Shown piece by piece: positions 8,054 to 19,119 of a DNA stretch of 64,000 bases. The DNA comes from Bradyrhizobium diazoefficiens (GTDB lineage Bacteria > Pseudomonadota > Alphaproteobacteria > Rhizobiales > Xanthobacteraceae): NCBI RefSeq assembly GCF_016616425.1, contig NZ_CP067101.1, forward strand, positions 3,100,001 through 3,164,000, in the 5' to 3' direction. The stretch's first letter is position 1. Each line of letters begins with the position of its first letter. The translations under genes were made by a program, and so were the position numbers. The notes below the pieces were generated by a model. It was not told where the DNA came from. It ran no database searches and saw only the letters and a list, made by a program, of their open reading frames with translations.

Positions 8054-9562
8054 TCAGGGTCCGGGGGCCGCCGCGCTGAGAGTCGCGGGCCTTCCCCTGA
8101 TCCCGCGCCACAGCATGGTGCCCCAAATCAGCAGCGTCACGACCCCCAGCGTCGCGGCGATCGGCCGCTCGAAGAACATGATGAATGCACCATCTGCCTT
8201 GATCATCGAGGTCATGAAGTTTTGCTCCAGCATCTCGCCGAGGACGAGTCCAAGGATGGCCGGCGCGATCGGGAAGCCGTGCTCTTCCATGAGCCAGCCA
8301 ATCAGGCCCATGACCACCATCATGATGACGCCATAGATCGAGTTGGTCATGGCGTAGGAGCCGACCAGGCAGAACATCAGGATCACCGGCAGAAGCACGT
8401 TCCGCGGCACCCGCAATAGTTGTTTGCCGCCCTTGATCGCAATCCAGCCCAGCGGCAGCATCAAGATGTTGGCGAGGATGAAGATGAGGAACACGGCGTA
8501 GATGAATTGCGGGTTTTGCAGGAACACGGTCGGTCCCGGATTCATCCCCTTCATGTAGAGCACGCCGATCACGATCGCCGTGATGGAATCGCCGGGAATG
8601 CCGAAAACCAGCGCGGGGATCCAGGCGCCGCCGAGCGCGGAATTGTTGGCCGACGTGGCATCGACGATGCCTTCGATGTGGCCGGTGCCGAACTTTTCCG
8701 GCTCCTTCGAAAATCGCTTCGAGATCGCGAAGGAGATCCAGGCCGCGATGTCGGCGCCGGCCCCGGGGAGGGCGCCGATCAGGACGCCGATGGCCGATCC
8801 CCGCAGGAAGTTGAACCAGTAGCGTTTGAAGACGCCGAAGACCCCGCTGAAGATATTGCCGATCTCTTGCGCGATCACCGCTCCCGTTGCATCGGCGTGG
8901 ACCATGCCGCGCAGAAGCTCGGATAATGCGAACATGCCGATCATCGCCGGAATGAAGCTGATGCCTTGCAGCAATTCGACGCTGCCGAAGGTGAAGCGGG
9001 GATAGCCTGCTGCGGGGTCGATGCCGATGCAATTGACGGCGAGACCGAACAACAGGGAGGTGATTCCCTTCAGCGGCACGTCGCTGGTCATGAAGACGGC
9101 GCAGGTCAGGCCGAGCAGGGCCAGCCAGAAATATTCGAACGAGGAGAAGTTGATCGCAACCTCGGCCAGCGCCGGTGCACACACGATCAGGATGGCGACG
9201 CCGACGAATCCGCCAAGCACGGAGAACACCAGATTGACGCCGAGATTGAGGTCGAGCTGCCCCTTCTTCGACATCGCATAGCTCTCGTCGGTATAGGCGG
9301 CCGACGCCGGCGTACCTGGAATGCGCAGCAGCGCCGCCGGTATGTCGCCGGCGAAGATGGCCATGGCGGTCGCGGTGACGATGGCGCCGAGCGCGGGTAC
9401 CGGATCCATGAAGAACGTCACCGGTACGAGCAGCGCCGTCGCCATCGTCGCGGTGAGGCCCGGCATCGCGCCGACGAACATGCCAAAGGCTGCCGATGCG
9501 GTGATGACCCAGAGAACATAGGGATCGAAGATCAGGCGGCTCGCAGTGAGCAGGGCATCCAT
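8054..9562 (-). CDS. tctA: Tripartite tricarboxylate transporter, large permease (TctA)
   Basis: A 502-residue integral membrane protein. Its N-terminus has the TctA features GAMPGLTATMATALLVPVTF and AIFAGDIPAALLRIPGTPAS, followed by about 11-12 predicted membrane segments. A second characteristic loop, GALPGAGADIAAWISF, and GIPGDSITAIVIG lie in the middle. It forms the sodium-coupled transport channel of a three-part carboxylate importer with TctB and a periplasmic TctC/Bug receptor. It is the last gene of the tctC-tctB-tctA operon, 7 bp after tctB. The substrate cannot be read from the sequence. Confidence 0.93.
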   Translation of the reverse strand: MDALLTASRLIFDPYVLWVITASAAFGMFVGAMPGLTATMATALLVPVTFFMDPVPALGAIVTATAMAIFAGDIPAALLRIPGTPASAAYTDESYAMSKKGQLDLNLGVNLVFSVLGGFVGVAILIVCAPALAEVAINFSSFEYFWLALLGLTCAVFMTSDVPLKGITSLLFGLAVNCIGIDPAAGYPRFTFGSVELLQGISFIPAMIGMFALSELLRGMVHADATGAVIAQEIGNIFSGVFGVFKRYWFNFLRGSAIGVLIGALPGAGADIAAWISFAISKRFSKEPEKFGTGHIEGIVDATSANNSALGGAWIPALVFGIPGDSITAIVIGVLYMKGMNPGPTVFLQNPQFIYAVFLIFILANILMLPLGWIAIKGGKQLLRVPRNVLLPVILMFCLVGSYAMTNSIYGVIMMVVMGLIGWLMEEHGFPIAPAILGLVLGEMLEQNFMTSMIKADGAFIMFFERPIAATLGVVTLLIWGTMLWRGIRGRPATLSAAAPGP

Positions 9563-9569
9563 GGTGGCC

Positions 9570-10043
9570 TCAGAGAATTGAATTCAGCCAGCCGCGCGGC
9601 AGGGGCACGCGAAGCAACGTGGCGAAGAACCAGTAGATCGTGAAGGTGCCGGCGATCGCGGTGGCTGCAGCGATCCATGGCCGCACGCCAAGCCAGACGA
9701 ACAGCGTCACGAGAAAGAGCAGGGCGAGGGGGATAAAACCGACGGTTTCGGCGGCGAAGATATAGAGCAGCAAAAGGACGAGCACGAGAACAAACGTGGC
9801 AAGGCGGCGGGGTTCTTTCGCCCATGGCGCGATCTCGATCCACGGTGCGCCGAGGCGCCGGGCGGTCAATCCGTTCCACATCAGGATCCCGCCGCAGACG
9901 ATCAATCCGGCGCCCAGGATGCGCGGAAACAGCGACGGCCCGTATTTCTGGCCGGGAAAGTCGGGAAAACTCGCGGTCAGGGCGATCATCACGATGGAGA
10001 GAATGATGAGCACCAGCCCGGCGATGGCATCGTTGGCGCGCAA
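9570..10043 (-). CDS. tctB: Tripartite tricarboxylate transporter, small permease (TctB)
   Basis: A 157-residue protein with four hydrophobic segments, matching the DUF1468/TctB size and topology. Recognisable features are the YGPSLFPRILGAGLI motif after the first membrane helix and the closing FATLLRVPLPRG. It is the small membrane partner of TctA, which follows 7 bp downstream. tctC ends 99 bp upstream. Confidence 0.9.
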   Translation of the reverse strand: MRANDAIAGLVLIILSIVMIALTASFPDFPGQKYGPSLFPRILGAGLIVCGGILMWNGLTARRLGAPWIEIAPWAKEPRRLATFVLVLVLLLLYIFAAETVGFIPLALLFLVTLFVWLGVRPWIAAATAIAGTFTIYWFFATLLRVPLPRGWLNSIL

Positions 10044-10142
10044 TGGCGGCTCCCTGGGATCGAAACGAGGCGCGCCGCGGACGGCGCGGCCTCGAAGTCT
10101 GGGTGGTTGGGATATTCGGCCGGCTTTTTTTCAGGTCTTGTT

Positions 10143-11138
10143 TCAGGTCTTGGCGATACCGGCCGCTTTCATGGCTTCGCCCATCTGCGCGTCCGCCTTC
10201 TCCATGAAAGCGGCGTAGCCCGAGGCGTCATTCCACAGGACGCCGAAGCCGCGCGACGACATGAACTCGATGTATTCCTTGGAATCGGAGATCTTCTTCA
10301 GCGAAGCCGTCAGCTTGGCAGCGATCGGTTGCGGAAGTCCCTTCGGCCCGGCGAAGCCACGCCAGGCCCCGGTCGTATAGTCGACGCCCATGGCCTCCTT
10401 GAGGGTCGGCACGTCAGGGAAGGTCGCGGCGCGCTTCGGCGCCATGACTGCGAGACTGCGTGCCTTGCCGGCGTCGATCATCGCGCGGGCCTCGGGGATG
10501 GAGCAGGTGGTGAAATCGATGCCGCCCGCGGCAAGATCCTGCATCGCCGGCGCGGCGCCGTTGGAGGGCACCCACGCCACCTGGTTCGGCGGCAGGCCCA
10601 TGGCCTTCAACCAGCCCACCAAAGCGAGATGCCAGATGCCGCCCTGGCCTGTCCCGGACGCCTTGAACTTGCCGGGCGCGGAAGCCTTGATCGCGTCGGC
10701 CAGGTCCTTCACCGTCTTGTAGGCTGAGTCCGCCTTGACCTGGATCCCCGGAGGGTCCTCGTTCATCAGGGCCAGCGGTGTGAAATCCTTCGGCGTGAGC
10801 TGGGTAAGGCCGGCCCAGTGCATCATCGCGATTTCCACCGTGATGATGCCGAGCGTGTAGCCGTCCGCTGCGGCGGTCGAGATCGCCGAATGGCCGACCA
10901 CGCCGGAACCGCCGGTGCGGTTGACGACGTTCACCGGCTGGCCGAATTCCTTTTCCAGGAGCACGCCGACGATGCGGGCGGTGGCGTCAGTTCCGCCGCC
11001 GGCGCCCCACGGGCAGATCAGCTGAATTGGCCGGGTGGGATAGGGGTCATCGGCGAATGCCGGCTTGAGTCCCAGCGCAGCGGATGCGGCGACGGCGGCG
11101 GACGAAGCCGCAAAGGTGCGGCGCGAAATCTTGGACAT
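10143..11138 (-). CDS. tctC: Tripartite tricarboxylate transporter receptor (Bug/TctC family)
   Basis: From the ATG at 11138 the product has 331 residues. The upstream in-frame extension to 11573 crosses a region on the other strand used by another gene and is rejected. The N-terminus SRRTFAASSAAVAASAALG resembles a Tat signal, with cleavage after AFA. The mature protein opens with the Bug hallmark YPTRPIQLICPWGAGGGTD, followed by NRTGGSGVVG and the C-terminal region expected for the type II periplasmic-binding fold. It captures an unidentified carboxylate for the TctAB permease encoded immediately downstream. Confidence 0.93.
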   Translation of the reverse strand: MSKISRRTFAASSAAVAASAALGLKPAFADDPYPTRPIQLICPWGAGGGTDATARIVGVLLEKEFGQPVNVVNRTGGSGVVGHSAISTAAADGYTLGIITVEIAMMHWAGLTQLTPKDFTPLALMNEDPPGIQVKADSAYKTVKDLADAIKASAPGKFKASGTGQGGIWHLALVGWLKAMGLPPNQVAWVPSNGAAPAMQDLAAGGIDFTTCSIPEARAMIDAGKARSLAVMAPKRAATFPDVPTLKEAMGVDYTTGAWRGFAGPKGLPQPIAAKLTASLKKISDSKEYIEFMSSRGFGVLWNDASGYAAFMEKADAQMGEAMKAAGIAKT

Positions 11139-11354
11139 TGAAGGCCTCCCAGCGGCGCCCGTGAGGTCGGGCGCTCTTGTCAATGGCGGCATTCTAGTCG
11201 GCTTTGCAGCGCCGCCGCAAGGTAGCGCTACCAACGAGATCGTCTTGTTGTGTGAAAGCAGGATGCCCACGGACGGACAGTCGGAAATCGGGTGGGTTCT
11301 GCCCGCGCCCGTCGCCAACCTGAGCGCGTAACGAAAGCCAAAGGCAAGACCCCG

Positions 11355-11781
11355 ATGACCCAAGCCTATTACAGCGCCGTGCTGGACCGCCCGCTGGACG
11401 AAGTCTGGTCGCTGATCCGCGATTTCAACAACTATCCCGCTTACATCGACGGCGTGAGCGAGAGCGTGATCGAGGGCGACAAGCACGGCGATGAAGTCGG
11501 CGCCATCAGACGCTTCTGCTATCTCGGAAACTGGATCCGTCAGCGCCTGATCGATCACTCGGATCGACAGCACACTCTAACCTATGCCGGTCTCGAAGCG
11601 CTGCCCTATCCGCAAGATGACGGAAACCAGACGCCGGGTCGAGGGCAACCGCACTCTCATCGAATGGTCGGTCGCCCTCGATACCGAACCTGCGGACGCC
11701 GATCGCTGGCAGACGTTGTTTGCGTCCTGGATTCCTGATTGGACGGATTCACTTGCGCGGACGCTGGCGCGGGGGCGTTAG
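11355..11781 (+). pseudogene. Frameshifted SRPBCC-family protein
   Basis: The first frame from ATG 11355 encodes an SRPBCC/polyketide-cyclase-like start (YYSAVLDRPLDEVWSLIRDF) and remains plausible to about residue 85 (TYAGLEALPYPQD). It then runs into unrelated sequence. The natural C-terminus, VEGNRTLIEWSVALDTEP to DWTDSLARTLAR, is found in the +1 frame up to 11781. The 427-nt span is one base over a multiple of three, and the fused product would be slightly short. This fits an insertion or deletion near 11600-11640. It is either a true pseudogene or a sequencing error. SRPBCC proteins bind hydrophobic ligands; no specific role is known here. Confidence 0.8.
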
Positions 11782-11833
11782 TGATCCGGAGGATTCGGCC
11801 CTGGTGGGCCATCATGGTCGGATGCACAGCGAA

Positions 11834-12178
11834 TCATTTGCGCTGAGCCTGGATTTGAGCCTCGACGAACGCTTTCAATTGCGGCAAGTGATGGCGAGCA
11901 ATGTTCCAGACGATGTCAGCCCTCGTTTGGTGATAGGCATGACGTAGCAGATTGGCGAAACCGTTCATGTTGCGCCAATCGATTTCCGGCGCAGCCCGTT
12001 TGAGTTCATCCGGAAGCTTGCGCGCAGCTTCGCATGCAATCTCGAGACAACGTTCGGTTGCCATTCGCCGCATCATGTCGGTGCTGAATTGATCGAAGCT
12101 CGTGTCCGCAAGCATCGCTTCGATCTGGACAATGGCTTCCAAAATATCCTTCAGCCGGTCTTCGATGCTGGGCGGCAT
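11834..12178 (-). CDS. HepT-like (DUF86) toxin of a MNT/HEPN pair
   Basis: A 114-residue all-helical protein of the HEPN/DUF86 type: MPPSIEDRLKDILEAIVQIE at the start and GFANLLRHAYHQTR near residue 85. In described HepT toxins an Rx4HxY motif forms the RNase site. Here Arg, His and Tyr sit as RHAY, a compact variant, so activity is not assured. It begins directly after the nucleotidyltransferase stop codon (TGA then ATG). In the MntA/HepT systems studied, the nucleotidyltransferase neutralises the HEPN toxin by AMPylating it at or near that Tyr. The pair is probably a mobile toxin-antitoxin module placed downstream of the mutase operon. Confidence 0.85.
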   Translation of the reverse strand: MPPSIEDRLKDILEAIVQIEAMLADTSFDQFSTDMMRRMATERCLEIACEAARKLPDELKRAAPEIDWRNMNGFANLLRHAYHQTRADIVWNIARHHLPQLKAFVEAQIQAQRK

Positions 12179-12493
12179 TCAGAAGACCTCAACCAAATCG
12201 TCCTTGATCCGCTCCGCCATCCGTGGCTTGAGCATGTCGCGGATGGAGATCTGCGTCGGAACGCCTGTCGCGTCCTCGATCAGGTGTTGAACCTTGAACA
12301 GATCGAACGGCGGCGCATCGCCGCGCGGCGTGGTATCGACCAGGATGTCGAGATCGCTGTCGAGCCGCGCATCCCCCCGCGCACGCGACCCGAAAACGGC
12401 CAACCGCGTGACGCCTTGCGCCTTGATGGAGGGTTCAAGCTCTCGCAGCCGTTCGATGACGGTGTTCAGCGGTATGGCGCCAGCATCACTCAT
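12179..12493 (-). CDS. MntA-like minimal nucleotidyltransferase antitoxin
   Basis: A 104-residue nucleotidyltransferase-fold protein. The defining motif G-S-x10-D-x-D is intact as GSRARGDARLDSDLDILV at about residues 35-52. The C-terminal part (HLIEDATGVPTQISIRDML) is also typical of the group. It is expected to transfer AMP to its HEPN partner, encoded with no intervening base. It ends a same-strand run behind the mutase large subunit with a 35-bp gap, so read-through transcription is possible. Confidence 0.88.
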   Translation of the reverse strand: MSDAGAIPLNTVIERLRELEPSIKAQGVTRLAVFGSRARGDARLDSDLDILVDTTPRGDAPPFDLFKVQHLIEDATGVPTQISIRDMLKPRMAERIKDDLVEVF

Positions 12494-12528
12494 GGAGACA
12501 CACTAGCACAGTTGCAGGAAATCCGCGG

Positions 12529-14681
<2,153 letters not shown>

Positions 14682-14685
<4 letters not shown>

Positions 14686-14888
14686 TCCTTGGATTCCTCA
14701 AACCTGCGATTTCGTTCGATCAGGCGCTGAACATTTTTCTTGTAGATGGGATCGTTCAGGCGGTTCTTGGTCATCGCACCCGTCCCGGCCCAGAGCAGCC
14801 GTGCCAATCCGACATCCCACTCCATCAAAGCCCGCAGCAGCCTCCCGAGCATCCTCAGCATGTTAAAGCCTACCGTAGTTGCAGCCAC
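14682..14888 (-). CDS. Small hypothetical protein in the mutase operon
   Basis: A 68-residue frame starting with GTG at 14888; an ATG at 14861 would give 59 residues. The C-terminal half is basic and helical ([20 protein letters not shown]), while the front is hydrophobic ([23 protein letters not shown]). It overlaps the mutase large-subunit start by ATGA and begins 12 bp after the GFA gene, so the spacing argues for a real, translationally coupled gene. I do not recognise a family. It might help assembly of the mutase, which is speculation. Confidence 0.55.
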
Positions 14889-14900
14889 GATGCGCCGCCC

Positions 14901-15365
14901 TCAATCATGATCCGGATGCTGGTGGCTGACGATGGTCGCCATCTTCTCCGGTCCGTAATTCTGTTGCGTGGTCTGGCTCGGCAGGTTGGCGATGCCGACG
15001 ACCCAGCCGAGGCGGGATTCGGTGCCGAACTGCCGCGTCGGAATCACCCGGTCGGGGTGGTCGAAGGCGCCGGTCATGATCTCGATCCGGTCGCCTTCGA
15101 TGCGGCCGAAGCTGAGCGGCGTGCCGCAGGCGGCGCAAAAGCCGCGCTCGGCAATGCTCGAGGAGCGGAAGAACGACGGCTGTCCCTTGGTCCAGGCAAA
15201 ATCGCGCTTGTTGATGTCGGCAAAGGAGGCGAACGGCGCACCCGCCGCCTTCTGGCACATCCGGCAGTGGCAGATCGAAATCCTGCTCGGCGCCGTCATG
15301 ACCGCGAAGCGGACTGCGCCGCATTGGCAGCCGCCGGTGAGAACGGGTTTGCTGGTTTCGGTCAT
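14901..15365 (-). CDS. GFA-fold (Gfa-like) zinc protein
   Basis: A 154-residue protein from ATG 15365; upstream in-frame sequence belongs to the mutA coding region. The zinc-binding cysteines of the glutathione-dependent formaldehyde-activating-like fold are present: GGCQCGAVRF near residue 12, ICHCRMCQKAAG near 32 and FCAACGTPLSF near 75. Proteins of this large family carry two structural zinc sites; few have a proven reaction, and true formaldehyde activation should not be assumed. It overlaps the mutA stop by 4 bp and sits between the two mutase subunit genes, so it is co-expressed with propionyl-CoA catabolism. Confidence 0.9.
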   Translation of the reverse strand: MTETSKPVLTGGCQCGAVRFAVMTAPSRISICHCRMCQKAAGAPFASFADINKRDFAWTKGQPSFFRSSSIAERGFCAACGTPLSFGRIEGDRIEIMTGAFDHPDRVIPTRQFGTESRLGWVVGIANLPSQTTQQNYGPEKMATIVSHQHPDHD

Positions 15366-17233
15366 GCCTGCTCCATCCGTCGATAGGCATCTTGCAGCGT
15401 GGCAAGCGCATCGCCTCCGGCGAAGACGAAATCCGTGACGCCGGCGGCCCGCAGCGCCGCCTCGGCCCCAGCAGGGCGGCCCACCAGATAGATATGTCTG
15501 CCGCCGGCCGTTTGCAGGGCCTTCGCGGCAGCTTCGGCGTGTTCCGCATAGATCTTGTCGCTGGAACAAAGGCAGGCAAGCTCGGCGCCTGAAGCCTTGA
15601 AGGCGGCAGCCAGCTTCGCCGGATCGGCAAAACCCTCGCCGCCAACGGCCTCGATGCCGCCGGCCTCGAAGAAGCTTTTCGCAAAGGTCGCACGCGCCGT
15701 GAAATCAGCGGGCGTGCCGAGATTGGCCAGGAACACCTTTGGCCGTGCGCCGCGCGCCTTCAGCGCTGCATCGGATTTGTCGCGCAGCGCCTCGAACGGT
15801 TCCGCGAGCCGGATCGGCGGCAGCGCGTCGAACTTGTATTTCTGTTCGCCATAGGGTGCGAGCGCAACCGGCGTTGCGCTCAGTACGGTCGCCGCGCTCT
15901 CGTGCAGGTTCGGAAACTCGCTGGCGCCGGTCAGCACGTCGCGGCGCTTTGCGATGTTGGCGTCGCGCACTTTGCGCGCCGCCGCGACCCTGCGCTGAAA
16001 CAGGCCTTGCTCAAGCGCGGCGAAGGCGCCGCCGGCTGTCTCGCTCTCCTGGAACAGCGCCCAGGCGGCCTCGCAAAGCTGCGCCGTCAGCGTCTCGATG
16101 CCGCCGCTGCCTGCCGCGGGATCGCTGACCTTGCCGAGATTGCTTTCTTCCAGCAGCAGAAGCTGCGTATTGCGCGCCACACGTCTTGCGAACGGATCGG
16201 GCAGGCCGAGCGCCAGCGTGTGCGGCAGTACGGTGATCGCATTGGCGCCGGCGAGGCCGGCTGCGAAGGTCGCGATGGTCGCCCGCAGCATGTTCACGTA
16301 AGGGTCGCGCTGCGTCAGCATGCGCCAGGCGGTATCAGCGGCGATGAACAGCGGTTTGGGCGTCAGCCCGCAGGCTGTTTCGATACGCGCCCACAACAGC
16401 CGCAGCGCGCGGAATTTGGCCATGGTCAGGAACTGGTCGGCATCGGCGGCGAGCCGCGCATAGACCATGCTCTGCGCCTGTTCCAGTGGAATGCTGGCGC
16501 CTTCTATTGCGCGCAGATAAGCGACGCCGCAGGCGAGCACGAACGCGAGCTCCTGCACCTCGGAGCCCCCGGCGTCGTGGATCACGCGTCCATCGGCGGA
16601 CGCGAACGGTCCCTTGAAGCCGAGCGCGGCTAGACCCTTGATGGCGCCGGTGAGGGCAGGGGCGATCTCCTGCCAGTTATAGGGACTGTGGCCCCACACC
16701 GCGCCGGCCGCGAGCGGATCGAGGCCAAAGCGGATGTTGCAGGCGGCGGGATCGAGGCCGTTGCTCTTCACATATTCCGCGACATGGATCGCCGCCATCC
16801 GCGATTGCGGACCGATCTGAAGCTCGAGGCCGATGCCGGCGTCGAGGTGAATGTCCTTCAAGACCTTTGCGACGGCTTCGGCCGAAGGTTCCAGACCGAA
16901 ACCGTGCGCACCATTGCCGCCGGCGAACACCAGCGCGAGCCCGGTCGCACCGTTTTCGAGATCGGTCAGCCCTTGCACATTCGCGAGCGCCGCATCGGGA
17001 TGGTCGATCCGCTGGATGATTTGCCAGGGCGCGGCGGCCGGCCGCCCGATCACGGGCGCAACGCCCTTGGCGCGCGGATAGAGCGGATCGATCTTGATTC
17101 CGTCATAGGTTTTGCCGACCAGCTTCTCGAACGGTGCGCCCTTCAGCACGCCGTCGACCAGCTTGCGCCAGTCGTCGAGCGTTGCCTGGGGAAAATCCAC
17201 CGCAAGCGGCAGGTCGTCAGTCACGGAGGTCAT
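15362..17233 (-). CDS. mutA: Methylmalonyl-CoA mutase, small (non-catalytic) subunit
   Basis: A 623-residue homologue of the mutase barrel, recognisable in RTIATFAAGLAGANAITVLP and RNTQLLLLEESNLGKVSDPA. The C-terminal cobalamin-like domain (KVFLANLGTPADFTARATFA) lacks the DxHxxG motif, as expected for the structural MutA subunit of the heterodimeric enzyme. It is the first gene of the operon, followed by the GFA gene, the 68-residue protein and scpA. The promoter should lie in the 81-bp gap up to folK, which ends at 17315. Confidence 0.94.
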   Translation of the reverse strand: MTSVTDDLPLAVDFPQATLDDWRKLVDGVLKGAPFEKLVGKTYDGIKIDPLYPRAKGVAPVIGRPAAAPWQIIQRIDHPDAALANVQGLTDLENGATGLALVFAGGNGAHGFGLEPSAEAVAKVLKDIHLDAGIGLELQIGPQSRMAAIHVAEYVKSNGLDPAACNIRFGLDPLAAGAVWGHSPYNWQEIAPALTGAIKGLAALGFKGPFASADGRVIHDAGGSEVQELAFVLACGVAYLRAIEGASIPLEQAQSMVYARLAADADQFLTMAKFRALRLLWARIETACGLTPKPLFIAADTAWRMLTQRDPYVNMLRATIATFAAGLAGANAITVLPHTLALGLPDPFARRVARNTQLLLLEESNLGKVSDPAAGSGGIETLTAQLCEAAWALFQESETAGGAFAALEQGLFQRRVAAARKVRDANIAKRRDVLTGASEFPNLHESAATVLSATPVALAPYGEQKYKFDALPPIRLAEPFEALRDKSDAALKARGARPKVFLANLGTPADFTARATFAKSFFEAGGIEAVGGEGFADPAKLAAAFKASGAELACLCSSDKIYAEHAEAAAKALQTAGGRHIYLVGRPAGAEAALRAAGVTDFVFAGGDALATLQDAYRRMEQA

Positions 17234-17314
17234 GCGGCGATGGGCTCCCGAAAATCTCGCTATTCGCAGGCGAAATTGCCACGGCGGACCGTCCCTGCAA
17301 ACGGTTGTTTTTGG

Positions 17315-17806
17315 TTAACCGGTATCCGGAAGCCGCTCAATGCCTTGCGTCGAGACGCTGGCGAGGCCGTCACGGACACGAATGCCTGAGATCACGCGGT
17401 CCGGTGCGATTTCGGCCAGCGGCACCAGCACGAAGGCGCGCTCGAAGAGGCGTGGATGCGGCAAGGTCAGGTCCGGCTTCTGCAAGGACACGTCGTCATA
17501 GGCGATCATGTCGAGATCGAGCGTACGCGGGCCCCAGCGCCGCTCCTTGTCGCGCGTGCGGCCGAACTTCTGCTCGACCCTCTGCAGCACGAACAAGAGC
17601 GCGTGTGGATCGAGGCCGGTCTCGATCTCGATGCAGGCATTGATGAAGGGGGCCTGGTTCTCGTCGCCCCAGGGCGGCGTCGCATAGTCCGACGATCGCG
17701 CGATCAGCGCGGCTTGCGCCATGCCGCAGATATGGGCGATCGCCTTGCCGAACGTTGTGCGGACATCGCCGACATTGCCGCCAAGTGCGATCAGCACGCT
17801 TGCCAT
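17315..17806 (-). CDS. folK: 2-amino-4-hydroxy-6-hydroxymethyldihydropteridine pyrophosphokinase
   Basis: A 163-residue enzyme that transfers pyrophosphate from ATP to 6-hydroxymethyl-dihydropterin in folate synthesis. The N-terminus ALGGNVGD and the signature RRWGPRTLDLDMIAYDD, with its two metal-binding Asp residues, are clear. The ATG overlaps the folB stop by one base (TGATG). It is the third gene in the order folP-folB-folK, whose products act in consecutive or adjacent pathway steps. Confidence 0.95.
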   Translation of the reverse strand: MASVLIALGGNVGDVRTTFGKAIAHICGMAQAALIARSSDYATPPWGDENQAPFINACIEIETGLDPHALLFVLQRVEQKFGRTRDKERRWGPRTLDLDMIAYDDVSLQKPDLTLPHPRLFERAFVLVPLAEIAPDRVISGIRVRDGLASVSTQGIERLPDTG

Positions 17807-18174
17807 CAGGGGTGCCGCGAGCGCGTCAGCATGATGCCGACATCATCGAAGATCGCGGCGATCGGCGCGTGCGGCTTGTGCACGGTGATCTTCACGGCGC
17901 GGATGCGCGGGAAGTTCGACAGAATGGCATCGGCCACGGCGCCGGCCGCGCGCTCCAACAGCTTGTAATTGGTGTTCTTGAACGCCGCCGTCGTCGTCGC
18001 CACGATCTCGGCGTAGGAGACGGTGTCGGCGAGCCGGTCGCTGCGCGAGGGCTCTGACAGGTCGGTATAGAGTTCCAGATCGATGACGAAGCGCTGCCCG
18101 ACTTCGGTCTCGTGATCCATCACGCCGTGGCGGGCATGGATCGACAAGCCGGTGACGAAGATCGTATCGGTCAT
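17806..18174 (-). CDS. folB: Dihydroneopterin aldolase
   Basis: A 122-residue protein from the ATG at 18174, which overlaps the folP stop by ATGA. A GTG at 18183 would add three residues and is less likely. Family features are ITGLSIHARHGVMDHE-like sequence at the start (here FVTGLSIHARHGVMDHE), GQRFVIDLELYTDLS, and the terminal VKITVHKPHAPI containing the conserved Lys/Pro motif. It converts dihydroneopterin to 6-hydroxymethyl-dihydropterin, the FolK substrate. Confidence 0.94.
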   Translation of the reverse strand: MTDTIFVTGLSIHARHGVMDHETEVGQRFVIDLELYTDLSEPSRSDRLADTVSYAEIVATTTAAFKNTNYKLLERAAGAVADAILSNFPRIRAVKITVHKPHAPIAAIFDDVGIMLTRSRHP

Positions 18175-19031
18175 TGCTTGCACTCGATTGCGTTCGCCAC
18201 CCGCAGCGCCTGCAGGGTCTCGGCGACGTCATGGGTCCGGATGATCCTTGCGCCGCGTTGCGCTGCGATCAGATGCGCGGCGATCGAGCCGGCGAGCCGC
18301 TCTTTCGGCTCCGACGGCGACACCGAGGCGATGAAGCGCTTGCGCGAGGCGCCGACCAGGATCGGCAGGCCGAACATCTCGAATTCACGCAGCCGCGCCA
18401 GCGCGATCATGCTCTGCTCGGCCGTCTTGCCGAAGCCAATCCCGGGATCGAGCACGATCTTGTCCCGCGCGATGCCGGCTTTTGCCGCGATGTCCAGCGA
18501 ACGCAGGAAGAATGTCTTCATGTCCGTGATGATGTCGATGGCGGGATCGGCGTCGTCGCGGTTGTGCATGACGATGACCGGAACGCCTTTCGCGGCCACC
18601 AGCGGTGCCATCGCGGCGTCGCGTTGCAGGCCCCAGACGTCGTTGGCGATCGCCGCGCCCTGATCGAGCGCGAAGGCCACCACCTCGGCCTTCATGCTGT
18701 CGATCGAGACCGGCACCCCGAGGGCCACGACGCCTGATAGCACCGGCTTCAGCCGGGCGAACTCGTCGTCCGCCGAGACTGGCTTCGCACCCTTGTAGGG
18801 TCGGGTGGATTCCGCGCCGATATCGATGATGTCGACGCCGGCCTCGATCATCGCCCGTGCGCGCGCGAGCGCCTGGTCGGGCGCGATGAATGCGCCGCCG
18901 TCGGAGAAGGAATCCGGCGTGACGTTGAGCACGCCCATCACGGCCGGGACCGCTCGTTCCAGCAGCGTCCGCAGCGCATCTAGCCCGGCCGAGCCGGCCG
19001 GCGGGACGGATGGGGAGGGCGAGGCATTCAT
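18171..19031 (-). CDS. folP: Dihydropteroate synthase
   Basis: A 286-residue TIM-barrel enzyme that joins 4-aminobenzoate to the activated pterin; it is the sulfonamide target. Both family signatures are present: VMGVLNVTPDSFSDGG and DIIDIGAESTRP. LDPGIGFGKTAEQSM and GASRKRFI line the pterin and phosphate sites. It is first in the folP-folB-folK operon with overlapping stop/start codons. Upstream lies a dispersed inverted-repeat element (19120-19256). Confidence 0.96.
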   Translation of the reverse strand: MNASPSPSVPPAGSAGLDALRTLLERAVPAVMGVLNVTPDSFSDGGAFIAPDQALARARAMIEAGVDIIDIGAESTRPYKGAKPVSADDEFARLKPVLSGVVALGVPVSIDSMKAEVVAFALDQGAAIANDVWGLQRDAAMAPLVAAKGVPVIVMHNRDDADPAIDIITDMKTFFLRSLDIAAKAGIARDKIVLDPGIGFGKTAEQSMIALARLREFEMFGLPILVGASRKRFIASVSPSEPKERLAGSIAAHLIAAQRGARIIRTHDVAETLQALRVANAIECKQ

Positions 19032-19119
19032 GCGGCCCGCTTTAGCGGTCGGGGAGGGGGAGTCAAGACCGGACGGGGGGCTTTAGCATGGCCGGACCTG
19101 GCTCAGGATGAATGCTCTC

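Noticed and set aside
10143..11573. Longer start of the TctC gene at 11573
   Set aside because: The additional 145 residues precede a normal export signal and overlap the SRPBCC gene on the other strand.
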